NCBI GenBank assembly: GCA_900553815.1
Contig: USEY01000045.1
Coordinates: forward strand, 1 to 31,484
Length of the DNA: 31,484 nt
Direction: 5' to 3'
Origin: an uncultured Bacteroides sp.
Lineage (GTDB): Bacteria > Bacteroidota > Bacteroidia > Bacteroidales > Bacteroidaceae
The notes below the pieces were generated by a model. That model ran no database searches and was not told where the DNA came from. It was given only the letters and a program-made list of their open reading frames with translations. Every line of letters begins with the position of its first letter. The first letter of the stretch is position 1. The position numbers and the translations under genes are program-made. Of this stretch, positions 24,107 to 31,484 are shown in pieces.

Positions 24107-24718
24107 ATGGCACTTGCAATAAATATAGAGGACCTTCTGAATAAACAGAGGATAGAATCCAACCGAATAGAGTTTAAGAAAGGGTGGAATCCGGCAAGCA
24201 TATACCATAGCGTGTGTGCTTTTGCTAATGATTTTGACGATCTGGGAGGTGGTTACATCGTAGTTGGTGTTGATACAGACGAAGCAACAGGAGTAGCTAT
24301 TCGTCCTGTGAATGGAATCCCCACAGAAATGATAGATGGAATATTACAAGACATGGTGGGTTACAATAACAAAATTTCACCTTACTATATGCCTCGAACG
24401 AGTGTGGAGGAGGTTGATGGTAAAAGGTTGTACTTGTCATATGGTGTCCTGCAGGTATCAACCGACCATATTCTGTCCCTGAAAACAAAAGTTTCTAAAC
24501 GTGGTTCATTAAAAACTGCACTACAAAGTGCACCAGAAACTGCACTGCAAATCATTACAGAGATTAGGAATAATCCTAATATTACCCTTTCTGAGATAGC
24601 AGAAAGAATTGGAGTATCTCGCCGTTGGATAGCAACTAATATTAAACACCTTCAAGACACTGGAGTTGTGAAGAGAATTGGACCTAATAAAGGCGGTCAT
24701 TGGGAAATTATAGCATAA
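24107..24718 (+). pseudogene. AlbA_2 (Schlafen-type) DNA-binding protein with frameshift and internal deletion
   Basis: The open frame gives 203 residues, whereas intact relatives have about 450-550. Residues 1-107 match the AlbA_2 domain (NRIEFKKGWNPASIYHSVCA; GGGYIVVGVD). The expected continuation VLVIWCPAGINRPYSVPEN is present but in the next frame (24430-24486), so one base has been lost near 24428-24430. The GHKL-like middle is then deleted around 24490-24500, and the original frame returns with the C-terminal winged helix (NPNITLSEIAERIGVSRRWI). The two lesions together restore an open frame, which hides the damage. It starts 12 bp after the IS982 end. A shortened AlbA_2-wHTH protein could still be made, but about 20 residues at the junction would be out of frame. 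Confidence 0.8.
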
Positions 24719-24876
24719 ATCAATCGATAAAAAGAAACTTAATATGCTGTTAGGACAAAAGACATTGCTACTATAAGCTAAAAATTGCAACTCATTTTCA
24801 ACCACTTAAACCTTCTCGTAATTACTACAGGCAAAACTGCAGATGACTCACGGATTTTTTACGTAATTTTACTGCC

Positions 24877-26613
24877 ATGAAAGCGAAGATATATCTTTTG
24901 GCCGCCTTGCTGACGCTGCTATGTGCGTGCGGCAGCAAACCTTACCCGCATGTGCTGACGACTGCGGACAGCCTGGCATCCGCCAACCCCGACAGCGCCC
25001 AAGCCCTGCTGGCGTCGCTGGCCGAAGGAATGAAGCAAGAGCCGCAGGACGTGCAGATGTACTACCGACTGCTCTGCATCAAGGCCAAAGACAAGGCTTA
25101 CATCACCCATACATCGGACTCGGCCATCCTGCCCGTGGTGGAGTACTACGAACGGGAAGGAGACAAGAAGCACCTGCCCGAGGCATACTACTATGCGGGA
25201 AGGGTGTACAGGGACCTGGGTAATACTCTGCAAGCATCGGATTATTTCTGGAAAGCTTTGAAAAGTATTAAACAAGAAGATAATTTGCGAATCAAAAACA
25301 AAATATATAGCCAGCTTGGAACACTATATTCCTATCAAAGTATGTACCGTGAAGCCTTGAACATATACAAGGCAGGTTTACAAGAAAACATAGTAACACA
25401 AGATAGTGTCAGCATGATTTTCTCCCTCAGAAATATTGCTAACATGTATAGGGAACTAAACATGCCAGACAGCATACTTCCATACTTTAAACGAGCTGAC
25501 CAAATTGCAAACACTATAAAGCGGACAGACCTGTCTGATATGATACAAAGCCAACTGGCCAGTGTCTATACCGAACTGCAACTTTATGACTCAGCACAAA
25601 TAGCGTTAAAAAGAGCATTGCGCAACGTTGAGCGTGCCAATCGGAGTGGCATTTACTCCATAGTAGCTTATTATTACCATGCGACAGGAAATACTGATTC
25701 TGCCAACTATTACTATTACAAATTGTTACAAGAGGGCAATGTATATGCTAAGGAAAAAGCGTATAGAACATTAGCAGAACAACGAATCAAACATCTTGAT
25801 GACTTAAAACTAACTGAATTATTTAACGGTTTAACAAGATATACAGACTCACTTTACACATTAAACGAACAAGCAAGTAGACTACATTCGTATGCAAATT
25901 ACAACTATTTAAAAAATGAACAGGAAAATGTACGATTAAGGGATGTACATAGTAGAGATTTACTCATATACTGGATAAGTGGAACAATTGTTGTATTCAT
26001 GGCCGGCAGCGGCATCCTGTATTATCTGCGCCGCAAAAAGGCCATGCAACACCGCTTAAAAGTTGCTGAGCAACTGAGAGAAGAGGCATATCGCAGAAGC
26101 CGCGAGTTCATGGAAGAAAACAACAGGCAGATACAAGCACTGGAAAGCGACATCGAAAGGCTGAAACACCAGCTGCACGACAGCGACCAGCAAAAAATGG
26201 AGCTGGAACAGAAAATCAGCATCATCGAAAGCACCAACCGGCAAGTGGAACTGGAGCAGGGGAAACGCAGGATAGAAGAAGGGCTGTTCTTCCGGTCGGA
26301 CATATACGTCCTATTCAGGCAAAAGGTAGAAGCGGGAAAGACACCCGGACAGACGGAATGGGAACAACTGGCCAGGCAACTGGACGCGTCGTTCGACCAC
26401 TTCACCCAAAAACTGTTGCAACTGGGGCTGCTGAAGGAAAAAGAGCTGCACACCTGCATGCTCATCAAGACGCAATTCAAGAACAAAGAGATGGCGCAGC
26501 TGCTATGCCTGTCGCCCGAAGGTATCAGTTCCGTCAGAAGAAGGCTGTGCGCCAGATTTCTGGACGGGAAAAGGGAACCAAAGGAATGGGACAGGTTTAT
26601 TCTTTCATTATGA
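24877..26613 (+). CDS. Lipoprotein-anchored TPR transmembrane regulator with C-terminal HTH (regulator 2)
   Basis: A 578-residue paralogue of the protein at 3037. The lipoprotein signal ends at Cys18 (LLCAC). TPR-like repeats span about 30-350 (EAYYYAGRVYRDLGNTLQAS; DSANYYYYKLLQEG). One membrane span lies at about 362-384, then RRKK. A coiled coil covers about 390-470. The C-terminal HTH has EMAQLLCLSPEGISSVRRRL (about 538-557). The likely role is sensing a periplasmic signal and binding DNA. Downstream lie four TGCACA repeats and an outer membrane receptor. DNA at 24972-25219 and 26003-26204 is about 97% identical to regulator 3, while the centre is strongly diverged and A+T-richer. No clear promoter: TAATTTTA (24864-24871) is the best -7 candidate. 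Confidence 0.85.
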   Translation: MKAKIYLLAALLTLLCACGSKPYPHVLTTADSLASANPDSAQALLASLAEGMKQEPQDVQMYYRLLCIKAKDKAYITHTSDSAILPVVEYYEREGDKKHLPEAYYYAGRVYRDLGNTLQASDYFWKALKSIKQEDNLRIKNKIYSQLGTLYSYQSMYREALNIYKAGLQENIVTQDSVSMIFSLRNIANMYRELNMPDSILPYFKRADQIANTIKRTDLSDMIQSQLASVYTELQLYDSAQIALKRALRNVERANRSGIYSIVAYYYHATGNTDSANYYYYKLLQEGNVYAKEKAYRTLAEQRIKHLDDLKLTELFNGLTRYTDSLYTLNEQASRLHSYANYNYLKNEQENVRLRDVHSRDLLIYWISGTIVVFMAGSGILYYLRRKKAMQHRLKVAEQLREEAYRRSREFMEENNRQIQALESDIERLKHQLHDSDQQKMELEQKISIIESTNRQVELEQGKRRIEEGLFFRSDIYVLFRQKVEAGKTPGQTEWEQLARQLDASFDHFTQKLLQLGLLKEKELHTCMLIKTQFKNKEMAQLLCLSPEGISSVRRRLCARFLDGKREPKEWDRFILSL

Positions 26614-26644
26614 GCAAGTTATAAACCTTACGGAACAGGCATTT

Positions 26645-26691
26645 TGCACAGTCATGCACAGTGCGGAGGCAAAATGCACAGTTTTTGCACA
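26645..26691 (+). promoter_or_regulatory. Array of four TGCACA direct repeats (candidate operator)
   Basis: Same-direction TGCACA hexamers start at 26645, 26655, 26675 and 26686, steps of 10, 20 and 11 bp, so all lie on about the same face of the helix. They are followed by G or GT (TGCACAG), unlike the TGCACAC of array 1, which could reflect specificity. The array sits between regulator 2 and its receptor, just upstream of a promoter. Confidence 0.65.
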
Positions 26692-26700
26692 GCCGTTTAA

Positions 26701-26731
26701 TTGCCGTTCAGCTCTATTTTGCCAAACTTTG
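26701..26731 (+). promoter_or_regulatory. Candidate promoter of receptor 2
   Basis: TTG (26701-26703), 20 nt, AAACTTTG (26724-26731), with a poor first base in the -7 box. The -7 box begins exactly 38 bp after the start of the last TGCACA, as in unit 1. The leader to the ATG at 26885 would be about 150 nt. Confidence 0.45.
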
Positions 26732-26884
26732 GCCTCATGAAACTTTAAACGACAGCACATGAACGGCCCTCATCACTCTATTTACCGACAATACAACCGC
26801 TTCCTCACAGCCGGCTGGCAAATATTTACGGGTTGTCTTCCATACTCCCGCCTACAACCTGCGCATAACCCGACATACTATACA

Positions 26885-29188
26885 ATGAACCCTAAGGTTC
26901 TACTGACAGCCATCTTCCTGTTTGTAGCCTGCCTGCACGGCTACGGGCAAGGTTCCCAACTGACGGGACTGGTACTCAACACGGATTCCATACCCATTGC
27001 CGACGCCACCGTCATTGCGCAGAAGGCTGACTCCAGCTTTGTAGACGCCACCGTGACCGACGCCCAAGGCCGCTTCAGCCTGAAAATTCCCACAGGCGCC
27101 TACCGGCTGCTGTTCCGCCACCTCAACTACTTCAACCTGAGCATTGAGAGTCGGAGCGGCTTCACGGGCACAGCCGTCATGCAGGAAAATACCAACCTGC
27201 TGCAGGAAGTAACCGTCAAAGCCGAGAAGCCAAGGCTGAAAGTGGAAAACGGCCTGCTGAGCTACGACCTGAAAGCCCTGGCACCCAACAGCATACACAG
27301 CAACGCCTTCGACGTGCTGAAAGACATTCCGCTGATTGACAGCGATGAAAACTCGCTGAAGCTGAACGGCGGAATGGGAGAAACCAGCATCATCATCAAC
27401 GGCAAGCTGTCGGCCATGTCGCTCAGCCAACTGTACACGTACCTGAAATCGCTGCCGCCAGAGAAACTGGAAAAGGTGGAAATAACCTACAACGCGCCGC
27501 CGCAATGGCACGTGCGGGGAAATGCCATCAACGTGATAGTGAAGCAAACAACCCGGTACGAACTGCAGGGAATGGTGCAGGGCAAATGGCTCAACCAGCA
27601 TGCCAACAGCTATTCGGGCACGGGCAGCCTGTTCGCATCCAACAAGACCTTCTCCTACGACCTGATATACAACTATGGCAACAACCGCTCACTGTCACAG
27701 AACGACGTGAAAGCCCGGCACACGGTGGGGGAAGAGGTGTACGACGTACGCTCGACAGACAGAAGCACCGGAAAGTCGCAGAGCCACAGCCTCTATGGCA
27801 ACATAGGTTATACCTCACCCCGGAAGCATGCCCTCAACCTGTCGTACAGCGGCCTGATGACCCCGCGCATAGACAACCGCTCGTCGGCAACAAGCAACCT
27901 CTTTTCCGACACCCGCGCCCGTGACGGGGGCGACAGCTACCTGCACGATGTCCAGCTGGCCTACAATGCCCCTTTCGGCCTGCGCATAACCGGCGAATAT
28001 ACCCGCTATCGGAACAACATGCTGCAAGACATGACCTACTTGCGCAAAGAAGGAAACGCGGAAGAAGCATTCCGCTACGACCGCAAACAGCAGGTAAGCC
28101 AGTACAGCGCCACCGCCGACATGGGCCACCAGCTGGCACACGGATGGGGACTGAACTACGGCATGCGCTACAGCCACTCCACCAACGACAACCGGCAAAG
28201 TTATGACGACCGGGCCAATGGCGGAGCCGACAGCTACTCGTCCTCCTCGACCACGGAAGAAGACATAGCCAACGCCTACATAGGCATGAACAAATCGTTC
28301 TGGGACGGCAAACTGTACGTCAACCTGTCACTGTCGGCCGAATATTCCAGGATGAACGACTACAAGCGCACCGACTTCATCCCCAACGCCACGGTAAGCT
28401 ACCGCATCTCGCCCAAACATACCCTGCAACTGGCCTACAACTCCTACAACTGGTATCCCTCGTACTGGGAGAAGCAAGACTATGAAACCCATCTGAACGA
28501 GTACACCACCTCGTATGGCAACCCGCAGCTGCGTCCTGCCCGCTACGACATACTCAACCTGATGTATGTGTTCAACAACAAATATGTGGCAAGGCTGTCC
28601 TACTACCGGATAGACAATTTCATGGTGGCGCAAAGCTACCAGTCGCCCGACGAGCTCCAGCTCATCTACAAGACCGTGAACCTGGACTTTACCTCCAACC
28701 TCATGGCCATGCTTGTCATCCCGGTGCAGGTTGGCAAGGTGCTCAGCTCCAACCTGACACTTACCGCCTACAACGAACGCTACAAAAGCAACGACTGGTT
28801 TGGCATAGCCTACGACCGTAACAAGTGGGCCGGCCTGTTTTCGGTCTACAACAACATCCGCATATCCCAAAAGCCCGACATATCGGTCAACGTCAAGGCC
28901 TTCTACCGCACCCCTACCCTGTTCGGCATCTACGACTATACCGACAACTGGGGAGTGGACGCCGGCATCAAATGGCAGTTTGCCAAGGAAAAAGCCGTGT
29001 TGAGCTTCCAATGCTACGACATCTTCGAAAAGACCTACGCCAACATGAGGGTGACCTACGCCAAGCAGGTACAGGACTTTGACAGCCAGAAATACAAGCG
29101 CATATTTGCCCTGACCTTCACCTATAAGTTCAACGACTACAAACGCGGCGGAAGAGGAGTAGACACATCACGGTTTGGAACCCGGTAG
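26885..29188 (+). CDS. Outer membrane beta-barrel receptor (OMP_b-brl_3 family, SusD-less), unit 2
   Basis: A 767-residue TonB-dependent-receptor-like protein. The signal peptide is about 1-22 (VLLTAIFLFVACLHGYGQ). A carboxypeptidase-regulatory-like domain covers about 25-95 (PIADATVIAQKADSSFVDAT; DAQGRFSLKIPTGAYRLLF). A plug-like domain covers about 105-220 (DVLKDIPLIDSDENSLKLNG; IIINGKLSAMSLSQLYTYLK). A long barrel of aromatic strands ends in FALTFTYKFNDY and a short tail. There is no SusD partner. It is the likely target of regulator 2 through the TGCACA array. The frame is open to an ATG at 26759, but the extra 42 residues are polar and precede the signal peptide, so 26885 is preferred; the upstream ATG could mark a leader. 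Confidence 0.85.
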   Translation: MNPKVLLTAIFLFVACLHGYGQGSQLTGLVLNTDSIPIADATVIAQKADSSFVDATVTDAQGRFSLKIPTGAYRLLFRHLNYFNLSIESRSGFTGTAVMQENTNLLQEVTVKAEKPRLKVENGLLSYDLKALAPNSIHSNAFDVLKDIPLIDSDENSLKLNGGMGETSIIINGKLSAMSLSQLYTYLKSLPPEKLEKVEITYNAPPQWHVRGNAINVIVKQTTRYELQGMVQGKWLNQHANSYSGTGSLFASNKTFSYDLIYNYGNNRSLSQNDVKARHTVGEEVYDVRSTDRSTGKSQSHSLYGNIGYTSPRKHALNLSYSGLMTPRIDNRSSATSNLFSDTRARDGGDSYLHDVQLAYNAPFGLRITGEYTRYRNNMLQDMTYLRKEGNAEEAFRYDRKQQVSQYSATADMGHQLAHGWGLNYGMRYSHSTNDNRQSYDDRANGGADSYSSSSTTEEDIANAYIGMNKSFWDGKLYVNLSLSAEYSRMNDYKRTDFIPNATVSYRISPKHTLQLAYNSYNWYPSYWEKQDYETHLNEYTTSYGNPQLRPARYDILNLMYVFNNKYVARLSYYRIDNFMVAQSYQSPDELQLIYKTVNLDFTSNLMAMLVIPVQVGKVLSSNLTLTAYNERYKSNDWFGIAYDRNKWAGLFSVYNNIRISQKPDISVNVKAFYRTPTLFGIYDYTDNWGVDAGIKWQFAKEKAVLSFQCYDIFEKTYANMRVTYAKQVQDFDSQKYKRIFALTFTYKFNDYKRGGRGVDTSRFGTR

Positions 29189-29202
29189 CGGGCAAAAAAG
29201 AC

Positions 29203-29242
29203 AGGCGGCACCAGCCGGAAACCCGAACCGGCCTTGCCGCCT
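29203..29242. terminator. Candidate bidirectional terminator hairpin
   Basis: AGGCGGCA (29203-29210) pairs with TGCCGCCT (29235-29242), with further pairing inside (CCGG with CCGG). It lies between the convergent receptor 2 and antitoxin genes. There is no strong T-run, so the call is tentative. Confidence 0.45.
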
Positions 29243-29254
29243 ATCCAAAGGGTA

Positions 29255-29557
29255 TCAACCCATTTTAAGCTCAATGCGGATATTCAATGCCGCCAGAATG
29301 CGCATGAAACTCGACATTTGAATATCTGAATTTCCACGTTCTATCTTGGCTATGTAACTACGTGCTGTACCAACCTTGTTTGCCAAATCCTGCTGTGTCA
29401 TTTTCAATTCCTTGCGTCGGTTACGCAATATAGTACCATAATAATAAGCATGAGCTTCTTCCTCAAACTTTTTCCGTTCTTCCGTACCTGGTGCACCATA
29501 TTTCTCGGTAAACAACAGTTCTGAGTCAATCAGTTTACTTTCATCAATCTTCATCAT
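29255..29557 (-). CDS. XRE/HigA-type antitoxin
   Basis: A 100-residue protein with a helical N-terminus (about 1-45) and an XRE helix-turn-helix (about 47-98: RKELKMTQQDLANKVGTARS, then YIAKIERGNSDIQ). It follows a RelE/HigB-like gene with a 14-bp overlap, the toxin-first order of HigBA modules. It should bind and neutralise the toxin and repress the shared promoter. Confidence 0.88.
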   Translation of the reverse strand: MMKIDESKLIDSELLFTEKYGAPGTEERKKFEEEAHAYYYGTILRNRRKELKMTQQDLANKVGTARSYIAKIERGNSDIQMSSFMRILAALNIRIELKMG

Positions 29558-29912
29558 AAGTCAATCCTCCAAGTATTTTTTGCGCCTTTTCTATCTGTTT
29601 TCTATAATCTTTAGTCGATTTTTTCACAAAAGCATTCAACAATATTATCCGTGTAGCCAACATTACATCTCTATTATCCATTGTAAACAAAACCGTACGA
29701 TATTCATTATTGCCAACAGCTACACGCATTTCATAAAAATCAGTATTCTCAAGATGCTTCACAAACTTTGCAGATATCACACGTTCTGTCTTTACTATAC
29801 TCACTACATAATCAAACTTATGTTGTATCTGTATCGAAAGAGATTCGTAAAACTCTAAAAACTCTTTTGTCAAAAAAACCTTCCTCAATTCACCATTATC
29901 CGACATACGCAT
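29544..29912 (-). CDS. HigB/Gp49-like RelE-superfamily toxin
   Basis: A 122-residue small basic protein of the phage-derived Gp49-like/HigB group: VKHLENTDFYEMRVAVGNNEYRTVLF shows the beta-sheet core that carries the RNase residues, followed by VMLATRIILLNAFVKKSTKD. Such toxins cut mRNA on the ribosome. The frame extends to a TTG at 29942, but the promoter's -7 box lies at 29930-29937, so the start must be the ATG at 29912 or 29906 (MRMSDNGELRKVFL or MSDNGEL). Confidence 0.85.
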   Translation of the reverse strand: MRMSDNGELRKVFLTKEFLEFYESLSIQIQHKFDYVVSIVKTERVISAKFVKHLENTDFYEMRVAVGNNEYRTVLFTMDNRDVMLATRIILLNAFVKKSTKDYRKQIEKAQKILGGLTYDED

Positions 29913-29929
29913 ATAAGCATTTTTATGCA

Positions 29930-29961
29930 CAAATGTACCCAATTAGATACATTATTGCAAA
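29930..29961 (-). promoter_or_regulatory. Promoter of the HigBA-like operon
   Basis: On the minus strand: TTTG (plus-strand CAAA 29958-29961), 20 nt, TACATTTG (plus-strand CAAATGTA 29930-29937), a perfect match. The start site would be near 29923, only about 10-17 nt before the ATG. Confidence 0.8.
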
Positions 29962-30065
29962 TTTCTCTACAGTTATTTACATTAAATGGTCCAATTTCAA
30001 ATCCTTCACTTACATACTCCAACAAAAGCAAAAAGAAATCCGCCTATCCAGATACAGGCATAAAA

Positions 30066-30081
30066 TCCGCCTGTCGGCGGA
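30066..30081. other. Short perfect hairpin upstream of regulator 3
   Basis: TCCGCC (30066-30071), loop TGTC, GGCGGA (30076-30081). A direct repeat of AATCCGCCT lies about 27 bp upstream. On the minus strand it is followed by TTTT, so it could end minus-strand transcription; otherwise its role is unknown. Confidence 0.35.
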
Positions 30082-30150
30082 GGATATGAGCCGATTTTTT
30101 ATTTACTTTGTGAGCCCGTATGTAACGGGAAACCATTAACCGGACGAAAC

Positions 30151-31484
30151 ATGAAACACCTGCTCCTCTATCTGCTACTTGCCTGTACGCTCATATTGCC
30201 CGGTGCCTGCACGCACCCAACTACGCCACCAGTCTTGCTATGCGCCGACTCGCTGGCATCCGCCAACCCCGACAGTGCCCAAGCCCTGCTGGTGTCGCTG
30301 GCCGAAGAAATGAAGCAGGAGCCGCAGGACGTGCAGATGTACTACCGCCTGCTCTGTATCAAGGCCAAAGACAAGGCTTACATCACCCATACATCGGACT
30401 CGGCCATCCTGCCCGTGGTGGAGTACTACGAACGGGAAGGAGACAAGAAGCACCTGCCCGAGGCATACTACTATGCGGGGAGGGTGTACAGGGACCTGGA
30501 AGATGCGCCGCAGGCACTGGATTATTTTGAAAAAGCACTCGACGCCATGCAGGAGAACGAAAACCTGAAGGTGAAAAGCAAGGTTTATGCACAGATGGGG
30601 ACGCTATTCAGTTATCAGAATCTGTATGAAGAAGCACTCAATATGTTTAAACACAGCCTGCAATGTGATATTTCACTAAAAGACAGCATTGGAATGGTAT
30701 TCAATTATAGAGATATGGCCGATGCCTATCGAAGTCTGAAAGAACCTGACAGTGCATTATATTACTATCAGAAATCTTATCAATTATGTCAACAATTAGA
30801 AAGGAAAGATCTTGGAAATATGCTCCAAAGCCAGTTGGCAAGTTTCTATTTAGATAGAGGAGAATACCCACAAGCCCAAAAAGCGCTACAACATGCATTA
30901 CAAGACATCAAAAGTTATAATAAAAGTGGAATATATTCCATAGCAGCTCATTACTATCATGACATTGACAATATTGACTCCGCACAATGGTATTATAATG
31001 AACTATTACAATGTGGTAGCATATATTCAAAGGAATTGGCATATAGAGGATTAACCAATATCATGCTTAGGAAAGGGGAAAGTATTCCCGCAGCAGAATT
31101 TCTATATCAGGCTCTGCTATTGGGTGACTCCATCCACAAAATCACCGTCACTGAAGACATCCGCCGTTCGCATGCTCTCTACAAACATCAGGTACGCGAA
31201 AAGGGAAACCAACGCCTAAAGCTGCAAAACCTAAAGCAAAGACAGACTGGTATTTTCCTTATCATTGCTTTTGCCCTATTGTCCGGCAGCGGCATCCTGT
31301 ATTACCTGCGCCGCAAAAAGGCCATGCAACACCGCTTAAAAGTTGCTGAGCAACTGAGGGAAGAGGCATATCGCAGAAGCCGCGAGTTCATGGAAGAAAA
31401 CAACAGGCAGATTCAGGCACTGGAAAGCAACATCGAAAGGCTGAAACACCAGCTGCACGACAGCGACCAGCAAAAAATGGAGCT
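30151..31484 (+). CDS. Lipoprotein-anchored TPR transmembrane regulator (regulator 3), cut by window end
   Basis: Open from the ATG at 30151 to the window edge (444 codons); the HTH end lies outside. The lipoprotein signal ends at Cys20 (PGAC). TPR-like repeats span about 30-350 (EAYYYAGRVYRDLEDAPQAL; DSALYYYQKSYQLC; QAQKALQHALQD). The membrane span is at about 366-388, then RRKK and the start of the coiled coil. DNA at 30252-30499 and 31283-31484 is about 97% identical to regulator 2 at a constant offset of 5280 bp. The centre is strongly diverged in protein sequence and A+T-rich. A receptor with a TGCACA array is predicted just beyond the window. TTACTTTG (30103-30110) is a weak -7 candidate. 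Confidence 0.85.
   Translation, partial: MKHLLLYLLLACTLILPGACTHPTTPPVLLCADSLASANPDSAQALLVSLAEEMKQEPQDVQMYYRLLCIKAKDKAYITHTSDSAILPVVEYYEREGDKKHLPEAYYYAGRVYRDLEDAPQALDYFEKALDAMQENENLKVKSKVYAQMGTLFSYQNLYEEALNMFKHSLQCDISLKDSIGMVFNYRDMADAYRSLKEPDSALYYYQKSYQLCQQLERKDLGNMLQSQLASFYLDRGEYPQAQKALQHALQDIKSYNKSGIYSIAAHYYHDIDNIDSAQWYYNELLQCGSIYSKELAYRGLTNIMLRKGESIPAAEFLYQALLLGDSIHKITVTEDIRRSHALYKHQVREKGNQRLKLQNLKQRQTGIFLIIAFALLSGSGILYYLRRKKAMQHRLKVAEQLREEAYRRSREFMEENNRQIQALESNIERLKHQLHDSDQQKME

Noticed and set aside
29926..29931. TGCACA within the HigBA-like promoter
   Set aside because: A single hexamer with no array and no receptor gene nearby; most likely chance.
1..31484. CRISPR arrays, tRNA or rRNA genes
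   Set aside because: No regularly spaced identical repeats with unique spacers, and no tRNA- or rRNA-like sequence was noticed by eye; the repeats present are hairpin-type and low-complexity intergenic elements.

Overview
The window looks like a chromosomal segment from a member of the Bacteroidales, probably Bacteroides or Phocaeicola. Several promoters match the Bacteroidetes pattern TTTG/TTG - about 20 nt - TAnnTTTG. The gene content also fits: a TIGR02985-type ECF sigma factor, DUF4143 and AAA-ATPase-like/PD-(D/E)XK proteins, SusD-less outer membrane beta-barrel (OMP_b-brl_3) receptors, and an IS982 remnant. I cannot name the species.

Layout. (1) 1-2.5 kb: an orphan ECF sigma factor and a DUF4143 ATPase, separated by a hairpin-rich gene-free stretch. 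(2) 3.0-9.7 kb: a lipoprotein-TPR-transmembrane-coiled coil-HTH regulator, an array of TGCACA repeats, a 19-codon signal-peptide stub, an outer membrane beta-barrel receptor, a gene remnant and an AAA-ATPase-like protein. (3) 9.9-22.9 kb: metG, then a surface-glycan locus. The plus strand carries a Wzx-type flippase and a GT2. A minus-strand operon carries a MptE/DUF115-like putative glycosyltransferase, an SpsF-type cytidylyltransferase, a NeuB-type nonulosonate synthase, a KdsC-like phosphatase and a GT4. A further GT4, a HEPN/MNT toxin-antitoxin pair and a GT2 follow. (4) 22.9-24.7 kb: a decay zone with a KilA-N fragment, an internally deleted IS982 element and a frameshifted, internally deleted AlbA_2 gene. 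(5) 24.9-31.5 kb: a second regulator/TGCACA array/receptor unit, a HigBA-like toxin-antitoxin pair, and a third regulator cut by the window end.

The most interesting system is the repeated regulator-receptor unit. Each regulator should display TPR repeats in the periplasm, cross the inner membrane once, and end in a cytoplasmic helix-turn-helix. Directly behind both complete regulator genes lies a cluster of 4-5 same-direction TGCACA hexamers spaced close to one or two helical turns. In both, the last hexamer starts exactly 38 bp before a candidate -7 box. I infer that the regulator binds this array to switch on the downstream receptor. Regulators 2 and 3 are about 97% identical in DNA at both ends but strongly diverged, and more A+T-rich, in the central TPR sensor, with no net length change. 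This suggests a family whose sensor diversifies while its ends are homogenised.

The glycan locus appears to encode a compact nonulosonic (sialic-like) acid route: synthase, phosphatase, cytidylyltransferase and a candidate transferase. It has no polymerase or initiating transferase here. The intergenic regions hold several structured repeat families; two of them show compensatory base changes in their stems.
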